DNA from: Saussurea involucrata
Taxonomy: Eukaryota > Streptophyta > Magnoliopsida > Asterales > Asteraceae
Length of the DNA: 64,000 nt
Assembly: GCA_033807775.1 (NCBI GenBank)
Contig: JAWVWS010001074.1
Coordinates: 496,001-560,000, forward strand
Direction: 5' to 3'
In this document: positions 26,782 through 38,375 of the stretch, piece by piece
Layout of the letters: every line of letters begins with the position of its first letter
Position numbering within the stretch: position 1 is the stretch's first letter
Notes under the pieces: model-generated
What the model saw: the letters and a program-made list of their open reading frames with translations, nothing else
The model's database searches: none
Told to the model about the DNA's origin: nothing
Program-made: the position numbers and the translations under genes

Positions 26782-27791
26782 GTGATTTGTGAAAACTTTG
26801 TGCATGCCAAAAATGTTATTTTCCAAATATTTGTGTGTTTTACTTGAAAATATCAATGGTTGAGTTAATGGAATAGTTTAACTCTTTTGAAATGGTTATC
26901 TTCATAAATGTTGTAAAACAACCATATTTGGGGCTTTTGGATATTTTGATGTGTAGAAATCATAATATGTCATTAAAGGATTAATTGCTCAAAATCATAT
27001 TTATTTCACTTTCTTTCTCGTTTGGAGTATTGTGGAAAATTTGGTTATGTTTAGTTGATGTGTTCTTCTCCTTCTTCATTTATGAATATTAGGGCTTGAT
27101 GTATTTGAGATTTTGGGTTCTAAATGTTTGGGAAATGATTCTAAGTATTTGAGGATAAATACATGGTTGAAAACTTGTGGATCTAGGTTTTGGAAGATTT
27201 GGCCTAAAGGATCCGGGTTGCATCAAAGAAGCTTACGTTGGGAGAAATTCTAGATTTAGCTTAAATCTAGCGACGTGAGTTCAAGCTGATTTGTGAAAAC
27301 TTTGTGCATGCCAAAAATGTTATTTTCCAAATATTTGGGTGTTTTACTTGAAAATATCAATGGTTGAGTTAATGGAATAGTTTAACTCTTTTGAAATGGT
27401 TATCTTCATAATGTTGTAAAACAACCATATTTGGGGCTTTTGGATATTTTGATGTGTACAAATCATAATATGTCATTAAAGGATTAAATGCTCAAAATCA
27501 TATTTTGTTCACTTTCTTTCTCGTTTGGAGTATTGTGGACGATTTTGGTTATGTTTAGTTGAAGTGTTCTTCTCCTTCTTCATTTATGAAGATTAGGGCT
27601 TGATGTATTTGAGATTTTGGGTTCTAAATATTTGGGGAATGATTCTAAGTATTTGAGGATAAATAGTTATGGTTGGAAACATGTGGATCTAGGTTTTGGA
27701 AGATTTGGCCTAAAGGATCCGGGTCGCATCAAAGGAGCTTACGTTGGGAGAAATTCTAGATTTACCTTAAATCTAGCGAGGTGAGTTCAAA
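26782..27791 (+). repeat. Start of eight-monomer HOR copy D
   Basis: Landmarks 27209 and 27715 are the first two types of the eight-mer (504 bp acatgg monomer, then the gtacaaatc/gggtcgcatc monomer). The first has private changes catatttatttcac and gttgatgtg, and the second ggattaaatgctc near 27481. The rest of the unit is not found downstream in full; the array passes into the 507 bp duplication instead. Confidence 0.85.
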
Positions 27792-28894
27792 GTGATTTGT
27801 GAAAACTTTGTGCATGCCAAAAATGTTATTTTCCAAATATTTGTGTGTTTTACTTGAAAATATCAATGGTTGAGTTAATGGAATAGTTTAACTCTTTTGA
27901 AATGGTTATCTTCGTAAATGTTGTAAAACAACCATATTTGGGGCTTTTGGATATTTTGATGTGTAGAAATCATAATATGTCATTAAAGGATTAATTGGTC
28001 AAAATCATATTTTTTTCACTTTCTTTCTCGTTTGGAGTATTGTGGACGATTTTGGTTATGTTTAGTTGAAGTGTTCTTCTCCTTCTTCATTTATGAAGAT
28101 TAAGGCTTGATGTATTTGAGATTTTAGGTTCTAAATGTTTGGGGAATGATTCTAAGTATTTGAGGATAAATACTTATGGTTGGAAACTTGTGGATCTAGG
28201 TTTTGGAAGATTTGTCCTAAAGGATCCGGGTTGCATCAAAGGAGCTTACGTTGGGAGAAATTCTAGATTTAGCTTAAATCTAGCGAGGTGAGTTCAAGGT
28301 GATTTGTGAAAACTTTGTGCATGCCAAAAATGTTATTTTCCAAATATTTGTGTGTTTTACTTGAAAATATCAATGGTTGAGTTAATGGAATAGTTTAACT
28401 CTTTTGAAATGGTTATCTTCGTAAATGTTGTAAAACAACCATATTTGGGGCTTTTGGATATTTTGATGTGTAGAAATCATAATATGTCATTAAAGGATTA
28501 ATTGGTCAAAATCATATTTTTTTCACTTTCTTTCTCGTTTGGAGTATTGTGGACGATTTTGGTTATGTTTAGTTGAAGTGTTCTTCTCCTTCTTCATTTA
28601 TGAAGATTAAGGCTTGATGTATTTGAGATTTTAGGTTCTAAATGTTTGGGGAATGATTCTAAGTATTTGAGGATAAATACTTATGGTTGGAAACTTGTGG
28701 ATCTAGGTTTTGGAAGATTTGTCCTAAAGGATCCGGGTTGCATCAAAGGAGCTTACGTTGGGAGAAATTCTAGATTTAGCTTAAATCTAGCGAGGTGAGT
28801 TCAAGGTGATTTGTGAAAACTTTGTGCATGCCAAAAATGTTATTTTCCAAATATTTGTGTGTTTTACTTGAAAATATCAATGGTTGAGTTAATG
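27792..28894 (+). repeat. 507 bp local duplication (2.2 copies)
   Basis: The monomers with landmarks 28222 and 28729 are both the catatttttttcac / gatttgtcct type and match at an offset of 507 bp. The match begins after a27791 (g28298 in the copy) and ends before a28895 (aatgatttag instead of aatggaatag). In HOR copies A-C this type occurs once per unit, so this is a single-monomer gain. Confidence 0.88.
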
Positions 28895-30344
28895 ATTTAG
28901 TTTAACTCTTTTGAAATGGTTATCTTCATAAATGTTGTAAAACAACCATATTTGGGGCTTTTGGATATTTTGATGTGTAGAAATCATAATATGTCATTAA
29001 AGGATTGATTGCTCAAAATCATATTTTGTTCACTTTCTTTTTCGTTTGGAGTATTGTGGACGATTTTGGTTATGTTTAGTTGAAGTGTTTTTCTCCTTCT
29101 TCATTTATGGAGATTAGGGCTTGATGTATTTGAGATTTTGGGTTCTAAATGTTTGGGAAATGATTCTAAGTATTTGAGGATAAATACTTATGGTTGGAAA
29201 CTTGTGGATCTAGGTTTTGGAAGATTTGGCCTAAAGGATCCGGGTTGCATCAAAGAAGCTTACGTTGGGAGAAATTCTAGATTTAGCTTAAATCTAGCGA
29301 CGTGAGTTCAAGTTGATTTGTGAAAACTTTGTGCATGCCAAAAATGTTATTTTCCAAATATTTGTGTGTTTTACTTGAAAATATCAATGGTTGAGTTAAT
29401 GGAATAGTTTAACTCTTTTGAAATGGTTATCTTCATAATGTTGTAAAACAACCATATTTGGGGATTTTGGATATTTTGATGTGTAGAAATCATAATATGT
29501 CATTAAAGGATTAATTGGTCAAAATCATATTTTGTTCACTTTCTTTCTCGTTTGGAGTATTGTGGACGATTTTGGTTATGTTTAGTTGAAGTGTTCTTCT
29601 CCTTCTTCATTTATGAAGATTAGGGCTTGATGTATTTGAGATTTTGGGTTCTAAATGTTTGGGGAATGATTCTAAGTATTTGAGGATAAATAGTTATGGT
29701 TGGAAACTTGTGGATCTAGGTTTTGGAAGATTTGTCCTAAAGGATCCGGGTTGCATCAAAGGAGCTTACGTTTTGAGAAATTCTAGATTTAGCTTAAATC
29801 TAGCGAGGTGAGTTCAAGGTGATTTGTGAAAACTTTGTGCATGCCAAAAATGTTATTTTCCAAATATTTGTGTGTTTTACTTGAAAATATCAATGGTCGA
29901 GTTAATGGAATAGTTTAACTCTTTTGAAATGGTTATCTTCATAAATGTTGTAAAACAACCATATTTGGGGCTTTTGGATATTTTGATGTGTAGAAATCAT
30001 AATATGTCATCAAAGGATTGATTGCTCAAAATCATATTTTGTTCACTTTCTTTCTCGTTTGGAGTATTGTGGAAATTTTGGTTATGTTTAGTTGAAATGT
30101 TCTTCTCCTTCTTCATTTATGAAGATTAGGGCTTGATGTATTTGAGATTTTGGGTTCTAAATGTTTGGGAAATGATTCTAAGTATTTGAGGATAAATACT
30201 TATGGTTGGAAACTTGTGGATCTAGGTTTTGGAAGATTTGGCCTAAAGGATCCGGGTTGCATCAAAGAAGCTTACGTTGGGAGAAATTCTAGATTTAGCT
30301 TAAATCTAGCGACGTGAGTTCAAGTTGATTTGTGAAAACTTTGT
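28895..30344 (+). repeat. Mixed monomers after the eight-mer domain
   Basis: Landmarks 29236, 29742 and 30248. The first combines atggagatt with ttcgtttgg in the pyrimidine run. The second has the private cttacgttttgag and gatttgtcct with aaatagttatgg. The third is the attgattgctc / gtggaaatttt / gaaatgttc type, which recurs irregularly to the end of the window. Types known from different positions of the eight-mer are joined here in new orders. Confidence 0.8.
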
Positions 30345-33300
30345 GCATGCCAAAAATGTTATTTTCCAAATATTTGTGTGTTTTACTTGAAAATATCAAT
30401 GGTTGAGTTAATGGAATAGTTTAACTCTTTTGAAATGGTTATCTTCATAATGTTGTAAAACAACCATATTTGGGGCTTTTGGATATTTTGATGTGTAGAA
30501 ATCATAATATGTCATTAAAGGATTAATTGGTCAAAATCATATTTTGTTCACTTTCTTTCTCGTTTGGAGTATTGTGGACGATTTTGGTTATGTTTAGTTG
30601 AAGTGTTCTTCTCCTTCTTCATTTATGAAGATTAGGGCTTGATGTATTTGAGATTTTGGGTTCTAAAAGTTTGGGGAATGATTCTAAGTATTTGAGGATA
30701 AATAGTTATGGTTGGAAACTTGTGGATCTAGGTTTTGAAAGATTTGGCCTAAAGGATCCGGGTTGCATCAAAGGAGCTTACGTTGGGAGAAATTCTAGAT
30801 TTAGCTTAAATCTAGCTAGGTGAGTTCAAAGTGATTTGTGAAAACTTTGTGCATGCCAAAAATGTTATTTTCCAAATATTTGTGTGTTTTACTTGAAAAT
30901 ATCAATGGTTGAGTTAATGGAATAGTTTAACTCTTTTGAAATGGTTATCTTCGTAAATGTTGTAAAACAACCATATTTGGGGCTTTTGGATATTTTGATG
31001 TGTAGAAATCATAATATGTCATTAAAGGATTAATTGTTCAAAATCATATTTTGTTCACTTTCTTTCTCGTTTGGAGTATTGTGGACGATTTTGGTTATGT
31101 TTAGTTGAAGTGTTCTTCTCCTTCTTCATTTATGAAGATTAGGGCTTGATGTATTTGAGATTTTGGGTTCTAAATGTTTGGGGAATGATTCTAAGTATTT
31201 GAGGATAAATAGTTATGGTTGGAAACTTGTGGATCTAGGTTTTGAAAGATTTGGCCTAAAGGATCCGGGTTGCATCAAAGGAGCTTACGTTGGGAGAAAT
31301 TCTAGATTTAGCTTAAATCTAGCTAGGTGAGTTCAATGTGATTTGTGAAAACTTTGTGCATGCCAAAAATGTTATTTTCCAAATATTTGTGTGATTTACT
31401 TGAAAATATCAATGGTTGAGTTAATGGAATAGTTTAACTCTTTTGAAATGGTTATCTTCATAAATGTTGTAAAACAACCATATTTGGGGCTTTTGGATAT
31501 TTTGATGTGTAGAAATCATAATATGTCATTAAAGGATTGATTGCTCAAAATCATATTTTGTTCACTTTCTTTCTCGTTTGGAGTATTGTGGAAATTTTGG
31601 TTATGTTTAGTTGAAATGTTCTTCTCCTTCTTCATTTATGAAGATTAGGGCTTGATGTATTTGAGATTTTGGGTTCTAAATGTTTGGGAAATGATTCTAA
31701 GTATTTGAGGATAAATACTTATGGTTGGAAACTTGTGGTTCTAGGTTTTGAAAGATTTGGCCTAAAGGATCCGGGTTGCATCAAAGGAGCTTACGTTGGG
31801 AGAAATTCTAGATTTAGCTTAAATCTAGCTAGGTGAGTTCAAAGTGATTTGTGAAAACTTTGTGCATGCCAAAAATGTTATTTTCCAAATATTTGTGTGT
31901 TTTACTTGAAAATATCAATGGTTGAGTTAATGGAATAGTTTAACTCTTTTGAAATGGTTATCTTCATAATGTTGTAAAACAACCATATTTGGGCTTTTGG
32001 ATATTTTGATGTGTAGAAATCATAATATGTCATTAAAGGATTAATTGGTCAAAATCATATTTTGTTCACTTTCTTTCTCGTTTGGAGTATTGTGGACGAT
32101 TTTGGTTATGTTTAGTTGAAGTGTTCTTCTCCTTCTTCATTTATGAAGATTAGGGCTTGATGTATTTGAGATTTTGGGTTCTAAATGTTTGGGGAATGAT
32201 TCTAAGTATTTGAGGATAAATAGTTATGGTTGGAAACTTGTGGATCTAGGTTTTGAAAGATTTGGCCTAAAGGATCCGGGTTGCATCAAAGGAGCTTACG
32301 TTGGGAGAAATTCTAGATTTAGCTTAAATCTAGCTAGGTGAGTTCAAAGTGATTTGTGAAAACTTTGTGCATGCCAAAAATGTTATTTTCCAAATATTTG
32401 TGTGTTTTACTTGAAAATATCAATGGTTGAGTTAATGGAATAGTTTAACTCTTTTGAAATGGTTATCTTCGTAAATGTTGTAAAACAACCATATTTGGGG
32501 CTTTTGGATATTTTGATGTGTAGAAATCATAATATGTCATTAAAGGATTAATTGGTCAAAATCATATTTTGTTCACTTTCTTTCTCGTTTGGAGTATTGT
32601 GGACGATTTTGGTTATGTTTAGTTGAAGTGTTCTTCTCCTTCTTCATTTATGAAGATTAGGGCTTGATGTATTTGAGATTTTGGGTTCTAAATGTTTGGG
32701 GAATGATTCTAAGTATTTGAGGATAAATAGTTATGGTTGGAAACTTGTGGATCTAGGTTTTGAAAGATTTGGCCTAAAGGATCCGGGTTGCATCAAAGGA
32801 GCTTACGTTGGGAGAAATTCTAGATTTAGCTTAAATCTAGCTAGGTGAGTTCAATGTGATTTGTGAAAACTTTGTGCATGCCAAAAATGTTATTTTCCAA
32901 ATATTTGTGTGATTTACTTGAAAATATCAATGGTTGAGTTAATGGAATAGTTTAACTCTTTTGAAATGGTTATCTTCATAAATGTTGTAAAACAACCATA
33001 TTTGGGGCTTTTGGATATTTTGATGTGTAGAAATCATAATATGTCATTAAAGGATTGATTGCTCAAAATCATATTTTGTTCACTTTCTTTCTCGTTTGGA
33101 GTATTGTGGAAATTTTGGTTATGTTTAGTTGAAATGTTCTTCTCCTTCTTCATTTATGAAGATTAGGGCTTGATGTATTTGAGATTTTGGGTTCTAAATG
33201 TTTGGGAAATGATTCTAAGTATTTGAGGATAAAAACTTATGGTTGGAAACTTGTGGATCTAGGTTTTGGAAGATTTGGCCTAAAGGATCCGGGTTGCATC

Positions 33301-33381
33301 AAAGAAGCTTACGTTGGGAGAAATTCTAGATTTAGCTTAAATCTAGCGACGTGAGTTCAAGTTGATTTGTGAAAACTTTGT
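30345..33381 (+). repeat. Trimer pair, 1518 bp offset
   Basis: Landmarks 30754, 31261, 31767 and 32272, 32779, 33285 pair at 1518 bp. Order in both: aaatagttatgg with gctagg; cgtaaatg with aaatagttatgg and caatgtg; gtgtgattt with attgattgctc and gtggaaatttt. The copies are not exact: attaattgttc versus attaattggtc, a one-base loss in catatttgggc near 31985, and the third members end differently (gaaaga/gctagg versus ggaaga/gcgacg). Confidence 0.84.
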
Positions 33382-34393
33382 GCATGCCAAAAATGTTATT
33401 TTCCAAATATTTGTGTGTTTTACTTGAAAATATCAATGGTTGAGTTAATGGAATAGTTTAACTCTTTTGAAATGGTTATCTTCATACTGTTGTAAAACAG
33501 CCATATTTGGGGCTTTTGGATATTTTGATGTGTAGAAATCATAATATGTCATTAAAGGATTAATTGCTCAAAATCATATTTTGTTCACTTTCTTTCTCGT
33601 TTGGAGTATTGTGGACAATTTTGGTTATGTTTAGTTGAAGTGTTCTTCACCTTCTTCATTTATGGAGATTAGGGCTTGATGTATTTGAGATTTTGGGTTC
33701 TAAATGTCTGGGGAATGATTCTAAGTATTTGAGGATAAATACTTATGGTTGGAAACTTGTGGATCTAGGTTTTGGAAGATTTGGCCTAAAGGATCCGGGT
33801 TGCATCAAAGAAGCTTACGTTGGGAGAAATTCTAGATTTAGCTTAAATCTAGCGACGTGAGTTCAAGTTGATTTGTGAAAACTTTGTGCATGCCAAAAAT
33901 GTTATTTTCCAAATATTTGTGTGTTTTACTTGAAAATATCAATGGTTGAGTTAATGGAATAGTTTAACTCTTTTGAAATGGTTATCTTCACAATGTTGTA
34001 AAACAGCCATATTTGGGGCTTTTGGATATTTTGATGTGTAGAAATCATAATATGTCATTAAAGGATTAATTGCTCAAAATCATATTTTGTTCACTTTCTT
34101 TCTCGTTTGGAGTATTGTGGACAATTTTGGTTATGTTTAGTTGAAGTGTTCTTCACCTTCTTCATTTATGGAGATTAGGGCTTGATGTATTTGAGATTTT
34201 GGGTTCTAAATGTTTGGGGAATGATTCTAAGTATTTGAGGATAAATACTTATGGTTGGAAACTTGTGGATCTAGGTTTTGGAAGATTTGGCCTAAAGGAT
34301 CCGGGTTGCATCAAAGAAGCTTACGTTGGGAGAAATTCTAGATTTAGCTTAAATCTAGCGACGTGAGTTCAAGTTGATTTGTGAAAACTTTGT
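33382..34393 (+). repeat. 506 bp doublet with gacaatttt and cttcacc
   Basis: The monomers at 33791 and 34297 share gtggacaatttt and gttcttcacc, not seen elsewhere in the window. They differ near the GTTGT dyad (cttcatactg versus cttcacaatg) and at aatgtctgg versus aatgtttgg. This is a recent single-monomer duplication followed by a few substitutions. Confidence 0.85.
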
Positions 34394-37300
34394 GCATGCC
34401 AAAAATGTTATTTTTCAAATATTTGTTTGTTTTACTTGAAAATATCAATGGTTGAGTTAATGGAATAGTTTAACTCTTTTGAAATGGTTATCTTCGTAAA
34501 TGTTGTAAAACAGCCATATTTGGGGCTTTTGGATATTTTGATGTGTAGAAATCATAATATGTCATTAAAGGATTAATTGGTCAAAATCATATTTTGTTCA
34601 CTTTCTTTCTCGTTTGGAGTATTGTGGACGATTTTGGTTATGTTTAGTTGAAGTGTTCTTCTCCTTCTTCATTTATGGAGATTAGGGCTTGATGTATTTG
34701 AGATTTTGGGTTCTAAATGTTTGGGGAATGATTCTAAGTATTTGAGGATAAATTCTTATGGTTGGAAACTTGTGGATCTAGGTTTTGGAAGATTTGGCCT
34801 AAAGGATCCGGGTTGCATCAAAGGAGCTTACGTTGGGAGAAATTCTAGATTTAGCTTAAATCTAGCGAGGTGAGTTCAAAGTGATTTATGAAAACTTTGT
34901 GCATGCCAAAAATGTTATTTTCCAAATATTTGTGTGTTTTACTTGAAAATATCAATGGTTGTGTTAATGGAATAGTTTAACTCTTTTGAAATGGTTATCT
35001 TCGTAAATGTTGTAAAACAACCATATTTGGGGCTTTTGGATATTTTGATGTGTAGAAATCATAATATGTCATTAAAGGATTAATTGGTCAAAATCATATT
35101 TTGTTCACTTTCTTTCTCGTTTGGAGTATTGTGGACGATTTTGGTTATGTTTAGTTGAAGTGTTCTTCTCCTTCTTCATTTATGAAGATTAGGGCTTGAT
35201 GTATTTGAGATTTTGAGTTCTAAATGTTTGGGGAATGATTCTAAGTATTTGAGGATAAATAGTTATGGTTGGAAACTTGTGGATCTAGGTTTTGAAAGAT
35301 TTGGCCTAAAGGATCCGGGTTGCATCAAAGGAGCTTACGTTGGGAGAAATTCTAGATTTAGCTTAAATCTAGCTAGGTGAGTTCAAGGTGATTTGTGAAA
35401 ACTTTGTGCATGCCAAAAATGTTATTTTCCAAATATTTGTGTGATTTACTTGAAAATATCAATGGTTGAGTTAATGGAATAGTTTAACTCTTTTGAAATG
35501 GTTATCTTCATAAATGTTGTAAAACAACCATATTTGGGGCTTTTGGATATTTTGATGTGTAGAAATCATAATATGTCATTAAAGGATTGATTGCTCAAAA
35601 TCATATTTTGTTCACTTTCTTTCTCGTTTGGAGTATTGTGGACGATTTTGGTTATGTTTAGTTGAAGTGTTCTTCTCCTTCTTCATTTATGGAGATTAGG
35701 GATTGATGTATATGAGATTTTGGGTTCTAAATGTTTGGGGAATGATTCTAAGTATTTGAGGATAAATACTTATGGTTGGAAACTTGTGGATCTAGGTTTT
35801 GGAAGATTTGGCCTAAAGGATCCGGGTTGCATCAAAGGAGCTTACGTTGGGAGAAATTCTAGATTTAGTTTAAATCTAGCGAGGTGAGTTCAAAGTGATT
35901 TGTGAAAATTTTGTGCATGCCAAAAATGTTATTTTCCAAATATTTGTGTGTTTTACTTGAAAATATCAATGGTTGAGTTAATGGAATAGTTTAACTCTTT
36001 TGAAATGGTTATCTTCGTAAATGTTGAAAAACAACCATATTTGGGGCTTTTGGATATTTTGATGTGTAGAAATCATAATATGTCATTAAAGGATTAATTG
36101 GTCAAAATCATATTTTGTTCACTTTCTTTCTCGTTTGGAGTATTGTGGACGATTTTGGTTATGTTTAGTTGAAGTGTTCTTCTCCTTCTTCATTTATGAA
36201 GATTAGGGCTTGATGTATTTGAGATTTTGGGTTCTAAATGTTTGGGGAATGATTCTAAGTATTTGAGGATAAATAGTTATGGTTGGAAACTTGTGGATCT
36301 AGGTTTTGAAAGATTTGGCCTAAAGGATCCGGGTTGCATCAAAGGATCTTACGTTGGGAGAAATTCTAGATTTAGCTTAAATCTAGCGAGGTGAGTTCAA
36401 GGTGATTTGTGAAAACTTTGTGCATGCCAAAAATGTTATTTTCCAAATATTTGTGTGTTTTACTTGAAAATATCAATGGTTGAGTTAATGGAATAGTTTA
36501 ACTCTTTTGAAATGGTTATCTTCGTAAATGTTGTAAAACAACCATATTTGGGGCTTTTGGATATTTTGATGTGTAGAAATCATAATATGTCATTAAAGGA
36601 TTAATTGGTCAAAATCATATTTTGTTCACTTTCTTTCTCGTTTGGAGTATTGTGGACGATTTTGGTTATGTTTAGTTGAAGTGTTCTTCTCCTTCTTCAT
36701 TTATGAAGATTAAGGCTTGATGTATTTGAGATTTTAGGTTCTAAATGTTTGGGGAATGATTCTAAGTATTTGAGGATAAATACTTATGGTTGGAAACTTG
36801 TGGATCTAGGTTTTGGAAGATTTGTCCTAAAGGATCCGGGTTGCATCAAAGGAGCTTACGTTGGGAGAAATTCTAGATTTAGCTTAAATCTAGCGAGGTG
36901 AGTTCAAGGTGATTTGTGAAAACTTTGTGCATGCCAAAAATGTTATTTTCCAAATATTTGTGTGTTTTACTTGAAAATATCAATGGTTGAGTTAATGGAA
37001 TAGTTTAACTCTTTTGAAATGGTTATCTTCATAAAATGTTGTAAAACAACCATATTTGGGGCTTTTGGATATTTTGATGTGTAGAAATCATAATATGTCA
37101 TTAAAGGATTGATTGCTCAAAATCATATTTTGTTCACTTTCTTTCTCGTTTGGAGTATTGTGGAAATTTTGGTTATGTTTAGTTGAAATGTTCTTCTCCT
37201 TCTTCATTTATGAAGATTAGGGCTTGATGTATTTGAGATTTTGGGTTCTAAATGTTTGGGAAATGATTCTAAGTATTTGAGGATAAATACTTATGGTTGG

Positions 37301-38375
37301 AAACTTGTGGATCTAGGTTTTGGAAGATTTGGCCTAAAGGATCCGGGTTGCATCAAAGAAGCTTACGTTGGGAGAAATTCTAGATTTAGCTTAAATCTAG
37401 CGACGTGAGTTCAAGTTGATTTGTGAAAACTTTGTGCATGCCAAAAATGTTATTTTCCAAATATTTGTGTGTTTTACTTGAAAATATCAATGGTTGAGTT
37501 AATGGAATAGTTTAACTCTTTTGAAATGGTTATCTTCATAATGTTGTAAAACAACCATATTTGGGGCTTTTGGATATTTTGATGTGTAGAAATCATAATA
37601 TGTCATTAAAGGATTAATTGCTCAAAATCATATTTTGTTCACTTTCTTTCTCGTTTGGAGTATTGTGGACGATTTTGGTTATGTTTAGTTGAAGTGTTCT
37701 TCTTCTTCTTCTTCATTTATGGAGATTAGGGCTTGATGTATTTGAGATTTTGGGTTCTAAATGTTTGGGGAATGATTCTAAGTATTTGAGGATAAATACT
37801 TATGGTTGGAAACTTGTGGATCTAGGTTTTGGAAGATTTGGCCTAAAGGATCCGGGTTGCATCAAAGGAGCTTACGTTGGGAGAAATTCTAGATTTAGTT
37901 TAAATCTAGCGAGGTGAGTTCAAAGTGATTTGTGAAAACTTTGTGCATGCCAAAAATGTTATTTTCCAAATATTTGTGTGTTTTACTTGAAAATATCAAT
38001 GGTTGAGTTAATGGAATAGTTTAACTCTTTTGAAATGGTTATCTTCGTAAATGTTGTAAAACAACCATATTTGGGGCTTTTGGATATTTTGATGTGTAGA
38101 AATCATAATATGTCATTAAAGGATTAATTGGTCAAAATCATATTTTGTTCACTTTCTTTCTCGTTTGGAGTATTGTGGACGATTTTGGTTATGTTTAGTT
38201 GAAGTGTTCTTCTCCTTCTTCATTTATGAAGATTAGGGCTTGATGTATTTGAGATTTTGGGTTCTAAATGTTTGGGGAATGATTCTAAGTATTTGAGGAT
38301 AAATACTTATGGTTGGAAACTTGTGGATCTAGGTTTTGAAAGATTTGGCCTAAAGGATCCGGGTTGCATCAAAGG
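34394..38375 (+). repeat. Mixed monomers with no clear unit
   Basis: Landmarks 34804, 35311, 35818, 36325, 36832, 37339, 37848 and 38355. Types from the neighbouring domains alternate: cgtaaatg/ggtca monomers, one attgattgctc/gtggaaatttt monomer (37339), and one gatttgtcct monomer (36832). Private features are tttttcaaat and gtttgtttt near 34415, gttgaaaaac near 36023, aaaggatctt near 36352, an extra A in cataaaatg near 37032, and a CTT expansion near 37700 that makes the longest monomer, 509 bp. Confidence 0.8.
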
